From Defluviitaleaceae bacterium (lineage in GTDB: Bacteria; Bacillota; Clostridia; Lachnospirales; WQUN01), in NCBI GenBank assembly GCA_009784025.1, contig WQVK01000007.1, positions 1 to 63,149 on the forward strand: a stretch of 63,149 nt of DNA. The letters are read 5' to 3'. Each line of letters opens with the position of its first letter. The first letter of the stretch is position 1. Position numbers and translations under genes: made by a program. The notes below the pieces were generated by a model. It had not been told where the DNA came from and ran no database searches. It saw only the letters and a list, made by a program, of their open reading frames with translations. This document shows, in pieces, positions 14,080 through 24,834 of the stretch.

Positions 14080-15069
14080 CTACAGCATACGCAACCGCTT
14101 TAGCAGCACAGATACCGTGCCATCATTATGGGTTGTTATTTCTATTTCATCTTCATCTATTGCCAGTTCTGCCGGGAAGCGGATTTCTACGCCGTTTTCA
14201 GCCTTTATTTTATGGGTGGCAAATTGTTGTTTTACCACTCGCTGGCCAAGAGGTAAATCTTCACGAACGCCTGCTTCTCGCATAGTTTCTACATATTTTT
14301 GCTTCATTTCGTCTTGACCTTGGAAGGCTACCGCTGCCACATTGTCCATTGAAACTGTGCCTTCTTTTTCCTCAGATTCTTCCACTAGAGCGGTTTTAAT
14401 TTTGGCGCTTACGATAGGGTCTTGGCGGCAGTATTCGTCTACAAATTCCACCGTAACCTCGTCTATCAGCTTAGCCTGCTCCTTCTGGGAGGGGGCGGTT
14501 TCACATTCCAAAAACAGTTCAGAAAAATAATTAACCTGGTTGCCATCAATGGTGGCTGGTTTTTCTGTCACATTTATTGGCATTGCGCTGCCGTCCAGCC
14601 CAATAAGCGCAGCATACTCCACTTTGCCGGTGCTAAATGGCAGGGCCGTGCATTTAGTAAGTTGGTTATCCGCATTATTGCTTTTGCTAGCATAAACTTC
14701 GTGGTAATTTAGCTTCAAAATGGCCAAATACTCGCCAGTTTTATGCCCCACCCTTGTAACCAGCAAATCGCATGGGGGGATATCTGTAAACCGCTTCATA
14801 ATCCCATCCATTTTAGCCGCAATTTCCCTGGACATTTCCTTAAAATAAATGCCATTACTTTGGTAATTGCCCAGCAACTGATAAAACTGCGCCTGCTGCG
14901 GAAAATGCGCCGTGCGCACCCCAGGGTTAGCAATCAACTTCTTAACATGCTTCTGAATAAAAGCCTCACAAATCTCTGAATCAAAATCAAGCTCTGCTTC
15001 CGAAAAAACAGACTCACGCCCGTCATTGCGCAGCACATGAAGTATCGCGTTTCTAATTACAATCGCCAT
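14080..15069 (-). CDS. Nucleoid-associated protein of the NdpA/YejK (NA37) family
   Basis: 329 residues, ATG behind AAAAGGA. The N-terminus (IRNAILHVLRND), a central VTRVGHKTGEYLAILKLNY segment, a VTVEFVDEYC stretch and the C-terminal beta part match the 37-kDa nucleoid-associated family first described as E. coli YejK. It is expected to bind the chromosome in the cytoplasm; its role in Firmicutes is unclear and these genes are often in accessory DNA. Monocistronic, flanked by family F elements on both sides. Confidence 0.75.
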   Translation of the reverse strand: MAIVIRNAILHVLRNDGRESVFSEAELDFDSEICEAFIQKHVKKLIANPGVRTAHFPQQAQFYQLLGNYQSNGIYFKEMSREIAAKMDGIMKRFTDIPPCDLLVTRVGHKTGEYLAILKLNYHEVYASKSNNADNQLTKCTALPFSTGKVEYAALIGLDGSAMPINVTEKPATIDGNQVNYFSELFLECETAPSQKEQAKLIDEVTVEFVDEYCRQDPIVSAKIKTALVEESEEKEGTVSMDNVAAVAFQGQDEMKQKYVETMREAGVREDLPLGQRVVKQQFATHKIKAENGVEIRFPAELAIDEDEIEITTHNDGTVSVLLKRLRML

Positions 15070-15093
15070 GGTATATCATCCTTTTAGTGTAGT

Positions 15094-15158
15094 TAAAACC
15101 GCAGGCTTCGCCACCCGATTTTGAAAAAGCGGGTGGCGAAGCCTCTAACGGTTTTATT
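15094..15158. terminator. Family F full palindrome between degV and ndpA-like gene
   Basis: AAAACCGCAGGCTTCGCCACCCG pairs with CGGGTGGCGAAGCCT and CGGTTTTA around a 12-base loop. This is the complete two-armed form of family F and would serve as a bidirectional terminator. It starts three bases beyond the degV stop. Confidence 0.7.
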
Positions 15159-15161
15159 GTT

Positions 15162-16040
15162 TTATGGTCTGGGTTTATCACCCATATAAAGCACGGCCAG
15201 GGTGCCAGGGCCGGTGTGGGCACCTATTACTGGGCCTATGGTGTTTATTACAAAATCTTTTGTGCCGAAGTTTTCTATTACTTTGGCTTTTAGTTCTTCG
15301 GCGTAGTCTGGGGCGTCGCTATGGGCTATGAACAGTGTTTGGTCTTTCGGGGAGAAGTTTTCTTTCATGCGTTCTATAATGTAGTCTATAACTTTGCCGC
15401 GGCCGCGGGCTTTGGCCACTGGTATGAGCTTGCCCTCGGCGTTAATGGCTAAGATTGGTTTTACATTTAGCATCGTACCAACAAAGGCCGACGCACCGGA
15501 TACACGGCCGCCGCGCTTTAGGTGGTTGAGGTCGTCTGCCATCACCCAATGTTGCAGGTTTGGAATCATCTGGGTGGCTGTTGCTGCGGCTTCTTCCAGA
15601 GATTTATTCGCGTCGCGAGCTTCTACGGCGGCTTTTATAAGAATGGCCTGACCCATGGAGGCAGATTTTGTGTCTATTGTAATAACCTTGCGGCCTGGGA
15701 ATTCTTCGGCTGCTTCTTTAACGGCCAGCACGCTTTGGTCGTAGCTTTTGCTAAGTGCAGAGCCTAGGCAAAAATGCAAAACATCCTTGCCCGCAGCAAG
15801 ATGAGGAGACCAAGCTTCCATATAGTTGAACACTGTGGCCTGGGCTGTGCTGGCAGTTTTACCAGCCCGTAGGGCGTTGTAGAAATCTTTTACGGAAATC
15901 TGGCGATAGTCGAGGTAGTTAAGATATTCGTTACCGTCTAGGTTAAAAACCATTGGAATGATGGTAACTCCCCATTTTTCTGCCAGTTCATGGGGCATGT
16001 CACAGGTCGAGTCTGCCACAATTACGAAATTATTACTCAT
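15162..16040 (-). CDS. DegV family (FakB-like) fatty-acid-binding protein
   Basis: 292 residues, ATG behind TGGAGGT. The N-terminal IVADSTCDMPHELAEKWG and central GKTASTAQ (serine loop) are hallmarks of DegV/FakB proteins, which hold a fatty acid for phosphorylation by FakA. The C-terminal FIAHSDAPDYAEELKAKV and GPVIGAHTGPGTLAVLYMG also fit. No fakA-like kinase is near. The full family length is present. Confidence 0.92.
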   Translation of the reverse strand: MSNNFVIVADSTCDMPHELAEKWGVTIIPMVFNLDGNEYLNYLDYRQISVKDFYNALRAGKTASTAQATVFNYMEAWSPHLAAGKDVLHFCLGSALSKSYDQSVLAVKEAAEEFPGRKVITIDTKSASMGQAILIKAAVEARDANKSLEEAAATATQMIPNLQHWVMADDLNHLKRGGRVSGASAFVGTMLNVKPILAINAEGKLIPVAKARGRGKVIDYIIERMKENFSPKDQTLFIAHSDAPDYAEELKAKVIENFGTKDFVINTIGPVIGAHTGPGTLAVLYMGDKPRP

Positions 16041-16227
16041 TTTAATACCTCCATTTTGATGGGCGCTGCCTCATATCACGCTTCTGCTTCCTTGCTTTTT
16101 TGCGAGCGCTAGCTGCACCATGTGATATTTTTCCAGGATGATTATAGAGCTAATCTTAGATGCTGTCCATAGTTAATTCATGTTGAATCACATAAGTCTA
16201 ATTTGCTTTTTGTTAGTGGGCGAGTAT

Positions 16228-16692
16228 TTAGAAATTTATTTTAGCCATACGAAGAAACTCATAGATACCACCATTTGTATTTTGCGTAAAAATTCCCTCT
16301 GATATGAAGCCAGCCTTTTTGTATACTTTAATTGCACGCTGGTTAAATAATGCGACTGAAAGTATAAAATTGACATCAGCATATTGTAATGTTACATGAG
16401 CCATAACAGCGTGTACAAAATTGAGACCATAGCCATTGCCGGTAAATTCTGGTTTTAAGCCAAGCCCTATCTCTATGTTGTTTTCCTCAATAACATTAAC
16501 CGAGTAATACGCAATTAAAAAACCATCAACGTAGCATGAAAAATAACTCTTACCACGCTTGATGGGGTCAATAAATTCCGCATAATCCTCCTCATCAGCA
16601 GTCATGTCATAAAACGAATACATACCGGAATACTTCCAGTCGTTTGCAATTTCTTCAGCTTCTTTCTGGGTCATTTGATGGAAATTAAACAT
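16228..16692 (-). CDS. GNAT family N-acetyltransferase (RimJ/RimL-like)
   Basis: 154 residues. GNAT pattern: EIGLGLKPEFTGNGYGLNFV (acetyl-CoA loop TGNGYG), then VALFNQRAIKVYKKAGF, typical of N-terminal or small-molecule acetyltransferases. The gene is AT-rich compared with the adjacent degV and atp genes, suggesting acquisition, but it has no family H ends. The ribosome site (GGTGG) is distant (13 bases) from the chosen ATG. Substrate unknown. Confidence 0.8.
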   Translation of the reverse strand: MFNFHQMTQKEAEEIANDWKYSGMYSFYDMTADEEDYAEFIDPIKRGKSYFSCYVDGFLIAYYSVNVIEENNIEIGLGLKPEFTGNGYGLNFVHAVMAHVTLQYADVNFILSVALFNQRAIKVYKKAGFISEGIFTQNTNGGIYEFLRMAKINF

Positions 16693-16818
16693 TAGTCTTG
16701 TTGCACCACCTAAGCTAGCATTAAATTTTTACAAAGCTGCTATATCAACTTGGTCTCTCTGCGGAAGATTATCTCACTGTATCTGCTGGATAATTTGATT
16801 GCTCGCATATATTCCCCG

Positions 16819-17091
16819 TCATTCCTGCAAAACCGCAGATTCTGTAAGCACTGTAATCACATTTTGGTTTACGCTGGCCAGGCCGCCGTCTATCAGCAGC
16901 CGCGCCTCAACTTCCCCATTCATAATACGCATTATCCCATTGCATAGGGCAAGTGAAACAGGCGCACGGCCAGGTAGCACACCTAAATCCCCAGCGGTAG
17001 AGCGCATTATTACCATATCTGCCTGGGTGGGGATGCGCTTGTCTGTGGGCTGGCCTGGGGATACTATTTTTATTGTTAGTTTTTTTTCCAT
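16819..17091 (-). CDS. atpC: ATP synthase F1 subunit epsilon, short form
   Basis: 90 residues against about 130-140 usual. The N-terminal beta-sandwich is whole (KIVSPG, GDLGVLPGRAPV, GGLASVNQNVITVLTESAV), but the protein stops where the C-terminal helical hairpin should begin. That hairpin inhibits ATP hydrolysis in many bacteria, so this epsilon should connect gamma and the c ring but lack that brake. It is the last atp gene, cut off from atpD by 387 bases of repeats (A3, D3, B4), and has only a weak ribosome site. Reading the next bases in other frames gave no recognisable epsilon tail. Confidence 0.85.
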   Translation of the reverse strand: MEKKLTIKIVSPGQPTDKRIPTQADMVIMRSTAGDLGVLPGRAPVSLALCNGIMRIMNGEVEARLLIDGGLASVNQNVITVLTESAVLQE

Positions 17092-17130
17092 GGGGATACA
17101 CTCATTTCTGGCTTTGTAAAATTTCTATTG

Positions 17131-17297
17131 TATAGTTGCTCCACTTAAAAACCTACCACATAAAACTTGTAAATTTTCCGCAAGCCTTCGTCGCTAAAAA
17201 ACCGGCGCACCCTGCTAATGCGCGGCGATTTTCAGCTTCTCGTCTTACGAAAACTGCCTGCGCTCTATGTGATGGCTTTTTGGGTGAAGCGACTATA
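17131..17297. repeat. Family A element, copy A3, in the atpD-atpC spacer
   Basis: 167 bp with ends TATAGTTGCTCCACTTAAAA and TTTTTGGGTGAAGCGACTATA and the inner palindrome around CGGCGCACCCTGCTAATGCG. It is diverged from A2 but colinear throughout. Confidence 0.85.
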
Positions 17298-17314
17298 GTC
17301 CGCGGATGTTCACC

Positions 17315-17357
17315 AAAAATTCAGTTGGTCGCAAATTGCGACCAACTGAATTTTTTA
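17315..17357. terminator. Family D hairpin, copy D3
   Basis: AAAAATTCAGTTGGTCGC, loop AAAT, GCGACCAACTGAATTTTTT. The two stem bases next to the loop differ from D1 and both sides changed together, so pairing is kept. It lies between atpD and atpC and could reduce atpC transcription. Confidence 0.7.
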
Positions 17358-17472
17358 TATAGCGAAACAATTCGAAATCGGTCTCGCCTATCGCAGCAAA
17401 AACGCCTGAAACGCCTTATCTCGGCGTTTCAGATGCCGCTTTGGCGATACCGTTTCTCATTGATTTCACTAT
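17357..17472. repeat. Family B element, copy B4
   Basis: 116 bp, ends TATAGCGAAACAATTCGAAA and CATTGATTTCACTATTA, with inner arms GGTCTCGCC and GGCGATACC. It ends six bases beyond the atpD stop codon. Confidence 0.85.
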
Positions 17473-17478
17473 TACGCA

Positions 17479-19837
<2,359 letters not shown>

Positions 19838-19838
19838 G

Positions 19839-21371
19839 TTATTCCCTCCCCGTCTTGGCTTTAAAGGCCAGAATTGCGGCCTCCAGGGCATCTTCCACTG
19901 CATCAATTTGTTTATCATGGTAGATTGTTTCTAAAATATCTTCGTGATGATCGTTCATATGTTGTAACAAGGCCGCCTCTGTGGCTTGGATTTCTTCCAC
20001 GGGGATATTGGAAAAATGTTTTTTCATTATGGCGTAATACAGTATAACCTGCTGCTCTACGGGCATTGGCCTGTTTTGCGGCTGTTTAAAAATTTCTACG
20101 ATACGGCGGCCTTGGTTTAGCCGTTCTAAAGTATCGGCGGCCAAGTCCGACCCGAACTGTGCAAAAGATTCTAGCTCCCGAAACTGGGCAAGCTCTAGGC
20201 GCAATGGCCCTGCCAGCTTTTTAACCGCGGCAATTTGCGCCGCGCCACCTACCCTAGACACACTAAGCCCTGGGTTTATAGCCGGGCGGATACCCTTGTT
20301 AAATGCCTCAGACTCCAAGAAAATCTGGCCATCTGTGATGGAGATTACATTGGTAGGAATATACGCAGAAATATCTCCCGCCTGGGTTTCGATAATAGGC
20401 AGGGCGGTTAGCGTGCCGCCCTTTGCAAGGCAGGCAGCCCGCTCTAGCAGGCGCGAATGTAGGTAAAACACATCGCCCGGGTAGGCTTCACGCCCCGGGG
20501 GGCGGCGCAGCAGCAGGCTTAATGCACGATAAGCCACCGCATGCTTAGATAAATCATCATATACCACTAATACATCCTTGCCCTCTTCCATCCACTCCTC
20601 GCCAATGGCGCAGCCTGCATATGGAGCGATATACTGCATGGGCGCAGTATCAGAAGCATTGGCAGAGACTATGCATGTGTATTCCATCGCGCCCTCATCT
20701 TCAAGGGTGCGGGCTACGCGGGCTACGGTGGAGGCCTTTTGGCCAATGGCCACATACACGCAGTACACCTTGCGGCCTTCCTTCGCCCGGTCGATTTTCC
20801 TGTTCAATTTTGCTTGGTTTATTATAGTGTCTATGGCTATGGCGGTTTTCCCCGTTTGGCGGTCACCTATTATAAGTTCGCGCTGGCCGCGGCCTATGGG
20901 AATCATAGCGTCTATGGCTTTTATGCCTGTTTGCAGCGGTATATTTACCTCTTGGCGCTCTATTACGCCCGGGGCTATGCGTTCTATCACTCGGGTTTTT
21001 GTGTGGTGGATTGGACCTTTGTTGTCTATGGGTTGGCCGGTTGGGTCTACCACGCGGCCCAGTAAGGCATCACCTACTGGAACTTCTGCAATGCGGCCGG
21101 TGCGTTTTACCGGGTCGCCTTCTGCAATATGATTATCTGCCCCAAGCAACACCGCGCCTATGGAACCTTCATCCAGGTTAAGGGCTATGCCAAAAACATC
21201 CCCCGGGAATTCCAAAAGCTCGCCAGACATGGCATTCATCAGGCCGTATACACGGGCTATACCGTCGCCAACGTGGATTACAGTGCCAGCCTCGGCCATA
21301 TCAATTTTGGCGGCGTAGGCTTGTATTTGTTGTTTAATGATGGAGCTTATTTCATCTGGCCTCAATATCAT
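19839..21371 (-). CDS. atpA: ATP synthase F1 subunit alpha
   Basis: 510 residues. The regulatory, non-catalytic nucleotide-binding subunit of the head. P-loop [14 protein letters not shown], conserved [20 protein letters not shown]-like stretch (here PGREAYPG), and the N-terminal crown all present. It starts within the last 20 bases of atpH, so the two are translationally coupled. Confidence 0.97.
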   Translation of the reverse strand: MILRPDEISSIIKQQIQAYAAKIDMAEAGTVIHVGDGIARVYGLMNAMSGELLEFPGDVFGIALNLDEGSIGAVLLGADNHIAEGDPVKRTGRIAEVPVGDALLGRVVDPTGQPIDNKGPIHHTKTRVIERIAPGVIERQEVNIPLQTGIKAIDAMIPIGRGQRELIIGDRQTGKTAIAIDTIINQAKLNRKIDRAKEGRKVYCVYVAIGQKASTVARVARTLEDEGAMEYTCIVSANASDTAPMQYIAPYAGCAIGEEWMEEGKDVLVVYDDLSKHAVAYRALSLLLRRPPGREAYPGDVFYLHSRLLERAACLAKGGTLTALPIIETQAGDISAYIPTNVISITDGQIFLESEAFNKGIRPAINPGLSVSRVGGAAQIAAVKKLAGPLRLELAQFRELESFAQFGSDLAADTLERLNQGRRIVEIFKQPQNRPMPVEQQVILYYAIMKKHFSNIPVEEIQATEAALLQHMNDHHEDILETIYHDKQIDAVEDALEAAILAFKAKTGRE

Positions 21372-21912
21372 TGGATGCTCCTTTTCTCACGGTTTCGTTC
21401 ATTTGCATTTTCATATCATGTAGCATATTTTTAACAGAATAATCTGCAAAATAATCGTCTACCTGTATAGTTAACCCGGCTATTAAGGATGGGTCAACCT
21501 CTGTTGTCATTTCAATTTGTTTGCCCAATTTGACCGATAGGTTTTTTATTATCAATTGGCCCTGGGCGGCGGTTAGGGGCTGAGCCGAGGTTACCTTGGC
21601 GGTTAGCTTATTTTGGTGGCGTTTTATCATATCCACCAGCCGCTGCAGGGCAGGCAAAAGAAAGGCTTCGCGGTTTTTGGTTATAACCAAGCTTACGAAA
21701 CCCATGAGAACATTATCTTCGCCGAATGATTTTTGTATAAATGCGAATTTTTCTTTCTTTTTAATGCGGGGGTGGTTTAGCAGAAGCATGGCTTCTGGGT
21801 TTTGCAGCAACTGTATTATGTTGGTGGCTTGGGTTAGATATTCGTCATATGCCCTGTTTTCGCCAGAAATTTCGAATAGCGCGTTTGCGTAACGGATGCT
21901 TAAATCTGCCAT
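21352..21912 (-). CDS. atpH: ATP synthase subunit delta
   Basis: 186 residues from ATG 21912, with GGAGGAG at the right distance. Delta ties the alpha3-beta3 head to the b stalk. The N-terminal helical domain ([13 protein letters not shown]) and the C-terminal segment [19 protein letters not shown] match OSCP/delta. The C-terminal codons overlap atpA by 20 bases. A family G repeat occupies the spacer between this gene and atpF. Confidence 0.93.
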   Translation of the reverse strand: MADLSIRYANALFEISGENRAYDEYLTQATNIIQLLQNPEAMLLLNHPRIKKKEKFAFIQKSFGEDNVLMGFVSLVITKNREAFLLPALQRLVDMIKRHQNKLTAKVTSAQPLTAAQGQLIIKNLSVKLGKQIEMTTEVDPSLIAGLTIQVDDYFADYSVKNMLHDMKMQMNETVRKGASNDIEAR

Positions 21913-21930
21913 GGTTGCCTCCTCCATTGG

Positions 21931-22035
21931 AAACACTGATTATCCATCCGTTCGCGTATGCCGCTTCTCGGGAACACGCCAAAGACCGCGTGTTCCCTGC
22001 GATGCGACACAGCTCGCGGTGGTTAATCAGTGTTT
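21931..22035. repeat. Family G element, copy G1, in the atpF-atpH spacer
   Basis: 105 bp with inverted ends AAACACTGATTATCCA / TGGTTAATCAGTGTTT and inner arms GGGAACACGCCAAAGACCG and CGTGTTCCC. A shorter relative lies at 24359-24420 between atpZ and atpI. Confidence 0.75.
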
Positions 22036-22040
22036 ACATA

Positions 22041-22586
22041 TTACGCTGGTTGCTTGAAGGCTGTTGCCTCAAGTGCTGCCATTGCTTCACCAAAGAGCTT
22101 GTCGTGGGCGTTTTGGTCTATTGTTGTGTTTATAAGCTTTGCGGCCATATCTGTAGAAATATCCACTATGGCCTGGTAGACCTCATCTTTAACGCGCTCG
22201 CGCTCGCTGTTTATATCTTTGTTTGCGGCTTCTTTTATTTCGCTAGCTTCGTTTTTGGCGGTTGCCAAAAGCTGGTCGCGCCTTTCAGCGGCCAGTTGCC
22301 TTGCTTCTTCCAGTATTTGCGCGCGTTCTTCGCCCATGGCTTTTAGTTTTTCTTCGTATTCTGCTTTAAGTTCTGCGGCGGCGGCTTGGGCTTCTGTAGC
22401 TTCAGCCAATTGGGTTGCTATGCGTTCTGCCCGGTCGTTTAGGATTTTTCTTACTGGGTTGTAAAGGAGTTTAGACATTACAACTGCAAGAACAATCACG
22501 TTTATGGAGTTTGGCAACATTTGTATAAATGTTTGCAGCTCCAAACCAAACAAAGGCATTGATCCGCCCAAAAATAAAGGGTTCAA
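22041..22586 (-). CDS. atpF: ATP synthase subunit b
   Basis: 181 residues. TTG 22586 is preferred: GAGGTG lies six bases upstream, while the GTG nine bases earlier overlaps that site. One N-terminal membrane helix (about 18-36, INVIVLAVVMSKLL) is followed by a long charged coiled coil rich in Ala, Glu and Lys, the peripheral stalk. Normal length for the family. Confidence 0.94.
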   Translation of the reverse strand: MNPLFLGGSMPLFGLELQTFIQMLPNSINVIVLAVVMSKLLYNPVRKILNDRAERIATQLAEATEAQAAAAELKAEYEEKLKAMGEERAQILEEARQLAAERRDQLLATAKNEASEIKEAANKDINSERERVKDEVYQAIVDISTDMAAKLINTTIDQNAHDKLFGEAMAALEATAFKQPA

Positions 22587-22600
22587 GATAATCACCTCAA

Positions 22601-22885
22601 TTACATTGCAGAAAGGAAATATGGGGCAAAGTTGTTAATTAGCGGGTTAAACATGAGTAATATGATTGCAATAAGCAGGCCGTAAATGCCAGATGTTTCT
22701 GCCATACCAAGGCCGATAAACATTGTAGTGCTTATGCTGCCTCTTGCTTCTGGCTGGCGGGCGATACTTTCTATGGCCGCGGAAGCGACTCTGCCCTGCC
22801 CTAGGGTGGTTAAAATACCGTTAAGTAGCGCAATTGCGGCCGAAAGCTGGGCCATGCCTATAATAAAGGCTAATGGGTCATGCAT
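22601..22885 (-). CDS. atpE: ATP synthase subunit c with Na+-type ligand pattern
   Basis: 94 residues, two membrane helices joined by the polar loop ARQPEA. The ion-carrying Glu is E63. Q30, T64, S65 and Y68 occupy the positions of Q32, S66, T67 and Y70 in the Na+-driven Ilyobacter tartaricus ring (here numbered two lower), giving Q...ETSGIY. This suggests Na+ rather than H+ coupling, which is an inference. Start ATG behind TAGGAGG; 14 bases before atpF. Confidence 0.95.
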   Translation of the reverse strand: MHDPLAFIIGMAQLSAAIALLNGILTTLGQGRVASAAIESIARQPEARGSISTTMFIGLGMAETSGIYGLLIAIILLMFNPLINNFAPYFLSAM

Positions 22886-22904
22886 GTTTGTTTCCTCCTA
22901 TAAA

Positions 22905-22951
22905 GAATTATTCTTTCGAAATCACGTTTTAGATTTCAGAAGAACTCTATT
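22905..22951. repeat. Family E element, half copy E2, at the atpB stop
   Basis: TTCTTTCGAAATCACG...GATTTCAGAAGAACTCTATT. On the minus strand it begins at the TGA of atpB (the end motif AATAGAGTTCTTCTGA overlaps the gene end). It fills the atpB-atpE spacer. Confidence 0.7.
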
Positions 22952-23633
22952 CAACTTCAGCAGCAAGCCCTAGGAATGCAAGGCTTAGCATGGTGAAGAT
23001 AAATGCTTGTAAGATACCAACGGCTAAATCGAAATACATATGGATTGGCACTGGCAGCAAATAGCGCAAAAACACAGGCAACATGCTGTACAGAATAGAA
23101 ATAAGTATCATACCACCAAGGATATTGCCAAATAAACGGAAGCTTAGGGATATTGGCTTAGCCAGCTCGCCGATTACATTCATAGGAAAGAACAGGAAAA
23201 TAGGCTGAAAAAGGCTCTTTACATAAGCCTTTGGCCTGTACCTAAACGATGCATATTGCAGGATTAAAAACGTACCCATAGCCAGGGGGAAAGTCATGCC
23301 CCAGTCTGCCGTGGGGGGCCTCATGCCGGTTGCGCCAAGCATATTGGCCAGCATGATGTAGGAGAAAACCGTAAAAAACCAGGGCGCTAAATATGCCACT
23401 TTTTTGCCGGCCGCGCCGCTGAATAAATTTTCGAATGATTCTATACAAAGCTCTACAAAATTTTGGAAGCCCTTTGGCTGCTGCTGAAAATTTTTAAGCT
23501 TAATGCGTACAACAATAGCAAACGAAATTAGAATGGCCATTACCACCCAGGTTATCACCATGGTTTCGGTAATGTAGATTGTAATATCATCGGTTATTTG
23601 AATACCACCCCAATACCTTATGCCAAAGTCCAT
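22947..23633 (-). CDS. atpB: ATP synthase subunit a
   Basis: 228 residues, five to six membrane helices, forming the ion channel beside the c ring. The essential Arg is in KPISLSFRLFGNILGG. The last helix (AFIFTMLSLAFLGLAAE) is also conserved. Start ATG behind AAGGCAGG. Both flanking spacers carry family E repeats. Confidence 0.95.
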   Translation of the reverse strand: MDFGIRYWGGIQITDDITIYITETMVITWVVMAILISFAIVVRIKLKNFQQQPKGFQNFVELCIESFENLFSGAAGKKVAYLAPWFFTVFSYIMLANMLGATGMRPPTADWGMTFPLAMGTFLILQYASFRYRPKAYVKSLFQPIFLFFPMNVIGELAKPISLSFRLFGNILGGMILISILYSMLPVFLRYLLPVPIHMYFDLAVGILQAFIFTMLSLAFLGLAAEVE

Positions 23634-23647
23634 ATTTGCCTGCCTTT

Positions 23648-23813
23648 ACTAGACTTTTTTCGAAATTATACTTTTTAATTCCGAAAAAGTTTCATTTTCA
23701 ATCTTTTGCTTTTTCTGAGATAACCCGGATGAAACCGGGCGGCACGAAGTGCCAGGTTGGCCAAGCGAACCTTATGAAATCACGTTTTTATGATTTTAGA
23801 AGAACTTTACTAG
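23648..23813. repeat. Family E element, long variant E3, in the atpI-atpB spacer
   Basis: Same ends and linker as E1, but with a roughly 65-bp extra block (TAACCCGGATGAAACCGGGC ... GCCAAGCGAACCTTATGAAA) between linker and second hairpin. E4 (25777-25940) carries the same block with about nine in ten bases identical. A second truncated family E start follows up to about 23850. Confidence 0.8.
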
Positions 23814-23857
23814 ACTTTTTTCGAAACCAGGCCCTTCGGCTTCAAAGAATTTCAATT

Positions 23858-24346
23858 TCAGCCATTTGTTTTTTCGTGTTCGTCGGCTATTTTTTTCATT
23901 TCTTCTATTGTATCTTCTGCGCTCATGCTGGCTGGTGCAAAGGCTACATCTGCCATGGCTTGGTCGTCTTTTATAAAAAATTTAAGCCCATAGCTTGCTA
24001 TCGCCAGAGTAAAAATGCCAAAAACCGCGCCAAAAAAGTCCACAAATGGGATAAACACCGCCGCAACCAGCACCACGGCTGTGGCCAAATAGCGTAAAAA
24101 ATATTGCACCCGCAAATGGTTTGTGGCAGCCCTAGAAGTACCCATGCCCACGGCTGTATTAACAGCCTTCTTCAACAAAAAAACCTTAAAAGCATTAACC
24201 CCGGCAGACATTGCCACACCGAAGGCAAACGCAAGCGCGGCCCCCATCTCGCGATGAAAAACCGCACCGGCAGCCGCGATAATAACCGCGGCGATTATAA
24301 TCATAACCAGCATTTTGTTGGCAACTGCATCAATGGTATATTCCAT
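23858..24346 (-). CDS. atpI: ATP synthase subunit I-like membrane protein
   Basis: 162 residues from ATG 24346 (AGAGG site). Four hydrophobic segments spaced as in the AtpI/ATP-synthase I family, with the first two at residues 6-45 and a second pair around 80-125. AtpI assists assembly of the c ring. The position between atpZ and atpB is the usual one. Sequence conservation in this family is low, so the call leans on context. Confidence 0.75.
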   Translation of the reverse strand: MEYTIDAVANKMLVMIIIAAVIIAAAGAVFHREMGAALAFAFGVAMSAGVNAFKVFLLKKAVNTAVGMGTSRAATNHLRVQYFLRYLATAVVLVAAVFIPFVDFFGAVFGIFTLAIASYGLKFFIKDDQAMADVAFAPASMSAEDTIEEMKKIADEHEKTNG

Positions 24347-24358
24347 ACAAACCTCTAG

Positions 24359-24420
24359 AAACATTGCTTAAGCATATGTTCGCATATGTCGCTTTTTGGC
24401 AACACAGCTCACAATGTTTA
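24359..24420. repeat. Family G element, short copy G2
   Basis: AAACATTGCTTAAGCATATG, TTCGCATATGTCGCTTTTTG and CACAATGTTTA. It aligns with G1 along its left arm and both ends but lacks the central GGGAACACG arms. It fills the atpZ-atpI spacer. Confidence 0.6.
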
Positions 24421-24434
24421 CCCATCGTTTCCAT

Positions 24435-24659
24435 CTACATAAACTTTTTGAAAATTTCATATAACGATTTAAAAGCCGCACCAACCCCAATAGCCGCAAA
24501 AACCAGCAGCAACCAGGGTTCTGTGCCAAGCCCATTATCCAAAAAGCGCCCAATAAAGACTCCCAAAAACACGCATGTGGCAATGGTTATCGCAATTTGC
24601 GTAAAAAGGCTTGCTGCCTTAAAAAGCTCTCTGCGTTCTTTACCTGTAAGCTTAGACAT
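24435..24659 (-). CDS. atpZ: AtpZ-like small membrane protein
   Basis: 74 residues with two membrane helices (about 17-38 and 48-66). GVFIGRFLDNGLGTEPWLLL matches the AtpZ/AtpI-like pattern, with the conserved G..LD and P in the loop. AtpZ together with AtpI is reported to form a Mg2+ or Ca2+ channel that supports F-type synthases. First gene of the atp operon. Confidence 0.8.
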   Translation of the reverse strand: MSKLTGKERRELFKAASLFTQIAITIATCVFLGVFIGRFLDNGLGTEPWLLLVFAAIGVGAAFKSLYEIFKKFM

Positions 24660-24697
24660 AATTTTGCATCCTCACTTTTAAGATAATAGCCCTAAAT

Positions 24698-24725
24698 AGA
24701 ATACCTTAATCTTAGAATTTGTCAT
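24698..24725 (-). promoter_or_regulatory. Candidate promoter of the atp operon
   Basis: Minus strand ATGACA, 16 bases, TATTCT, ending 38 bases before the atpZ start. The -35 and -10 each deviate from consensus, so this is a guess for the sigma-A promoter of the ten-gene operon. Confidence 0.3.
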
Positions 24726-24834
24726 ATAAAGATTGTGTTAAGAAATTTTTTAAGGTAATATAGAACCACAGGGGCTTAACACCAGTTTTTTGAAAAAAGC
24801 TGGGCAAAAACTTTGGCTAAGGGACGTGAACATT

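Noticed and set aside
16700-16818. Frameshifted C-terminal half of atpC
   Set aside because: The other frames after the stop give short peptides (for example MRAIKLSSRY) with no likeness to the epsilon helical hairpin.
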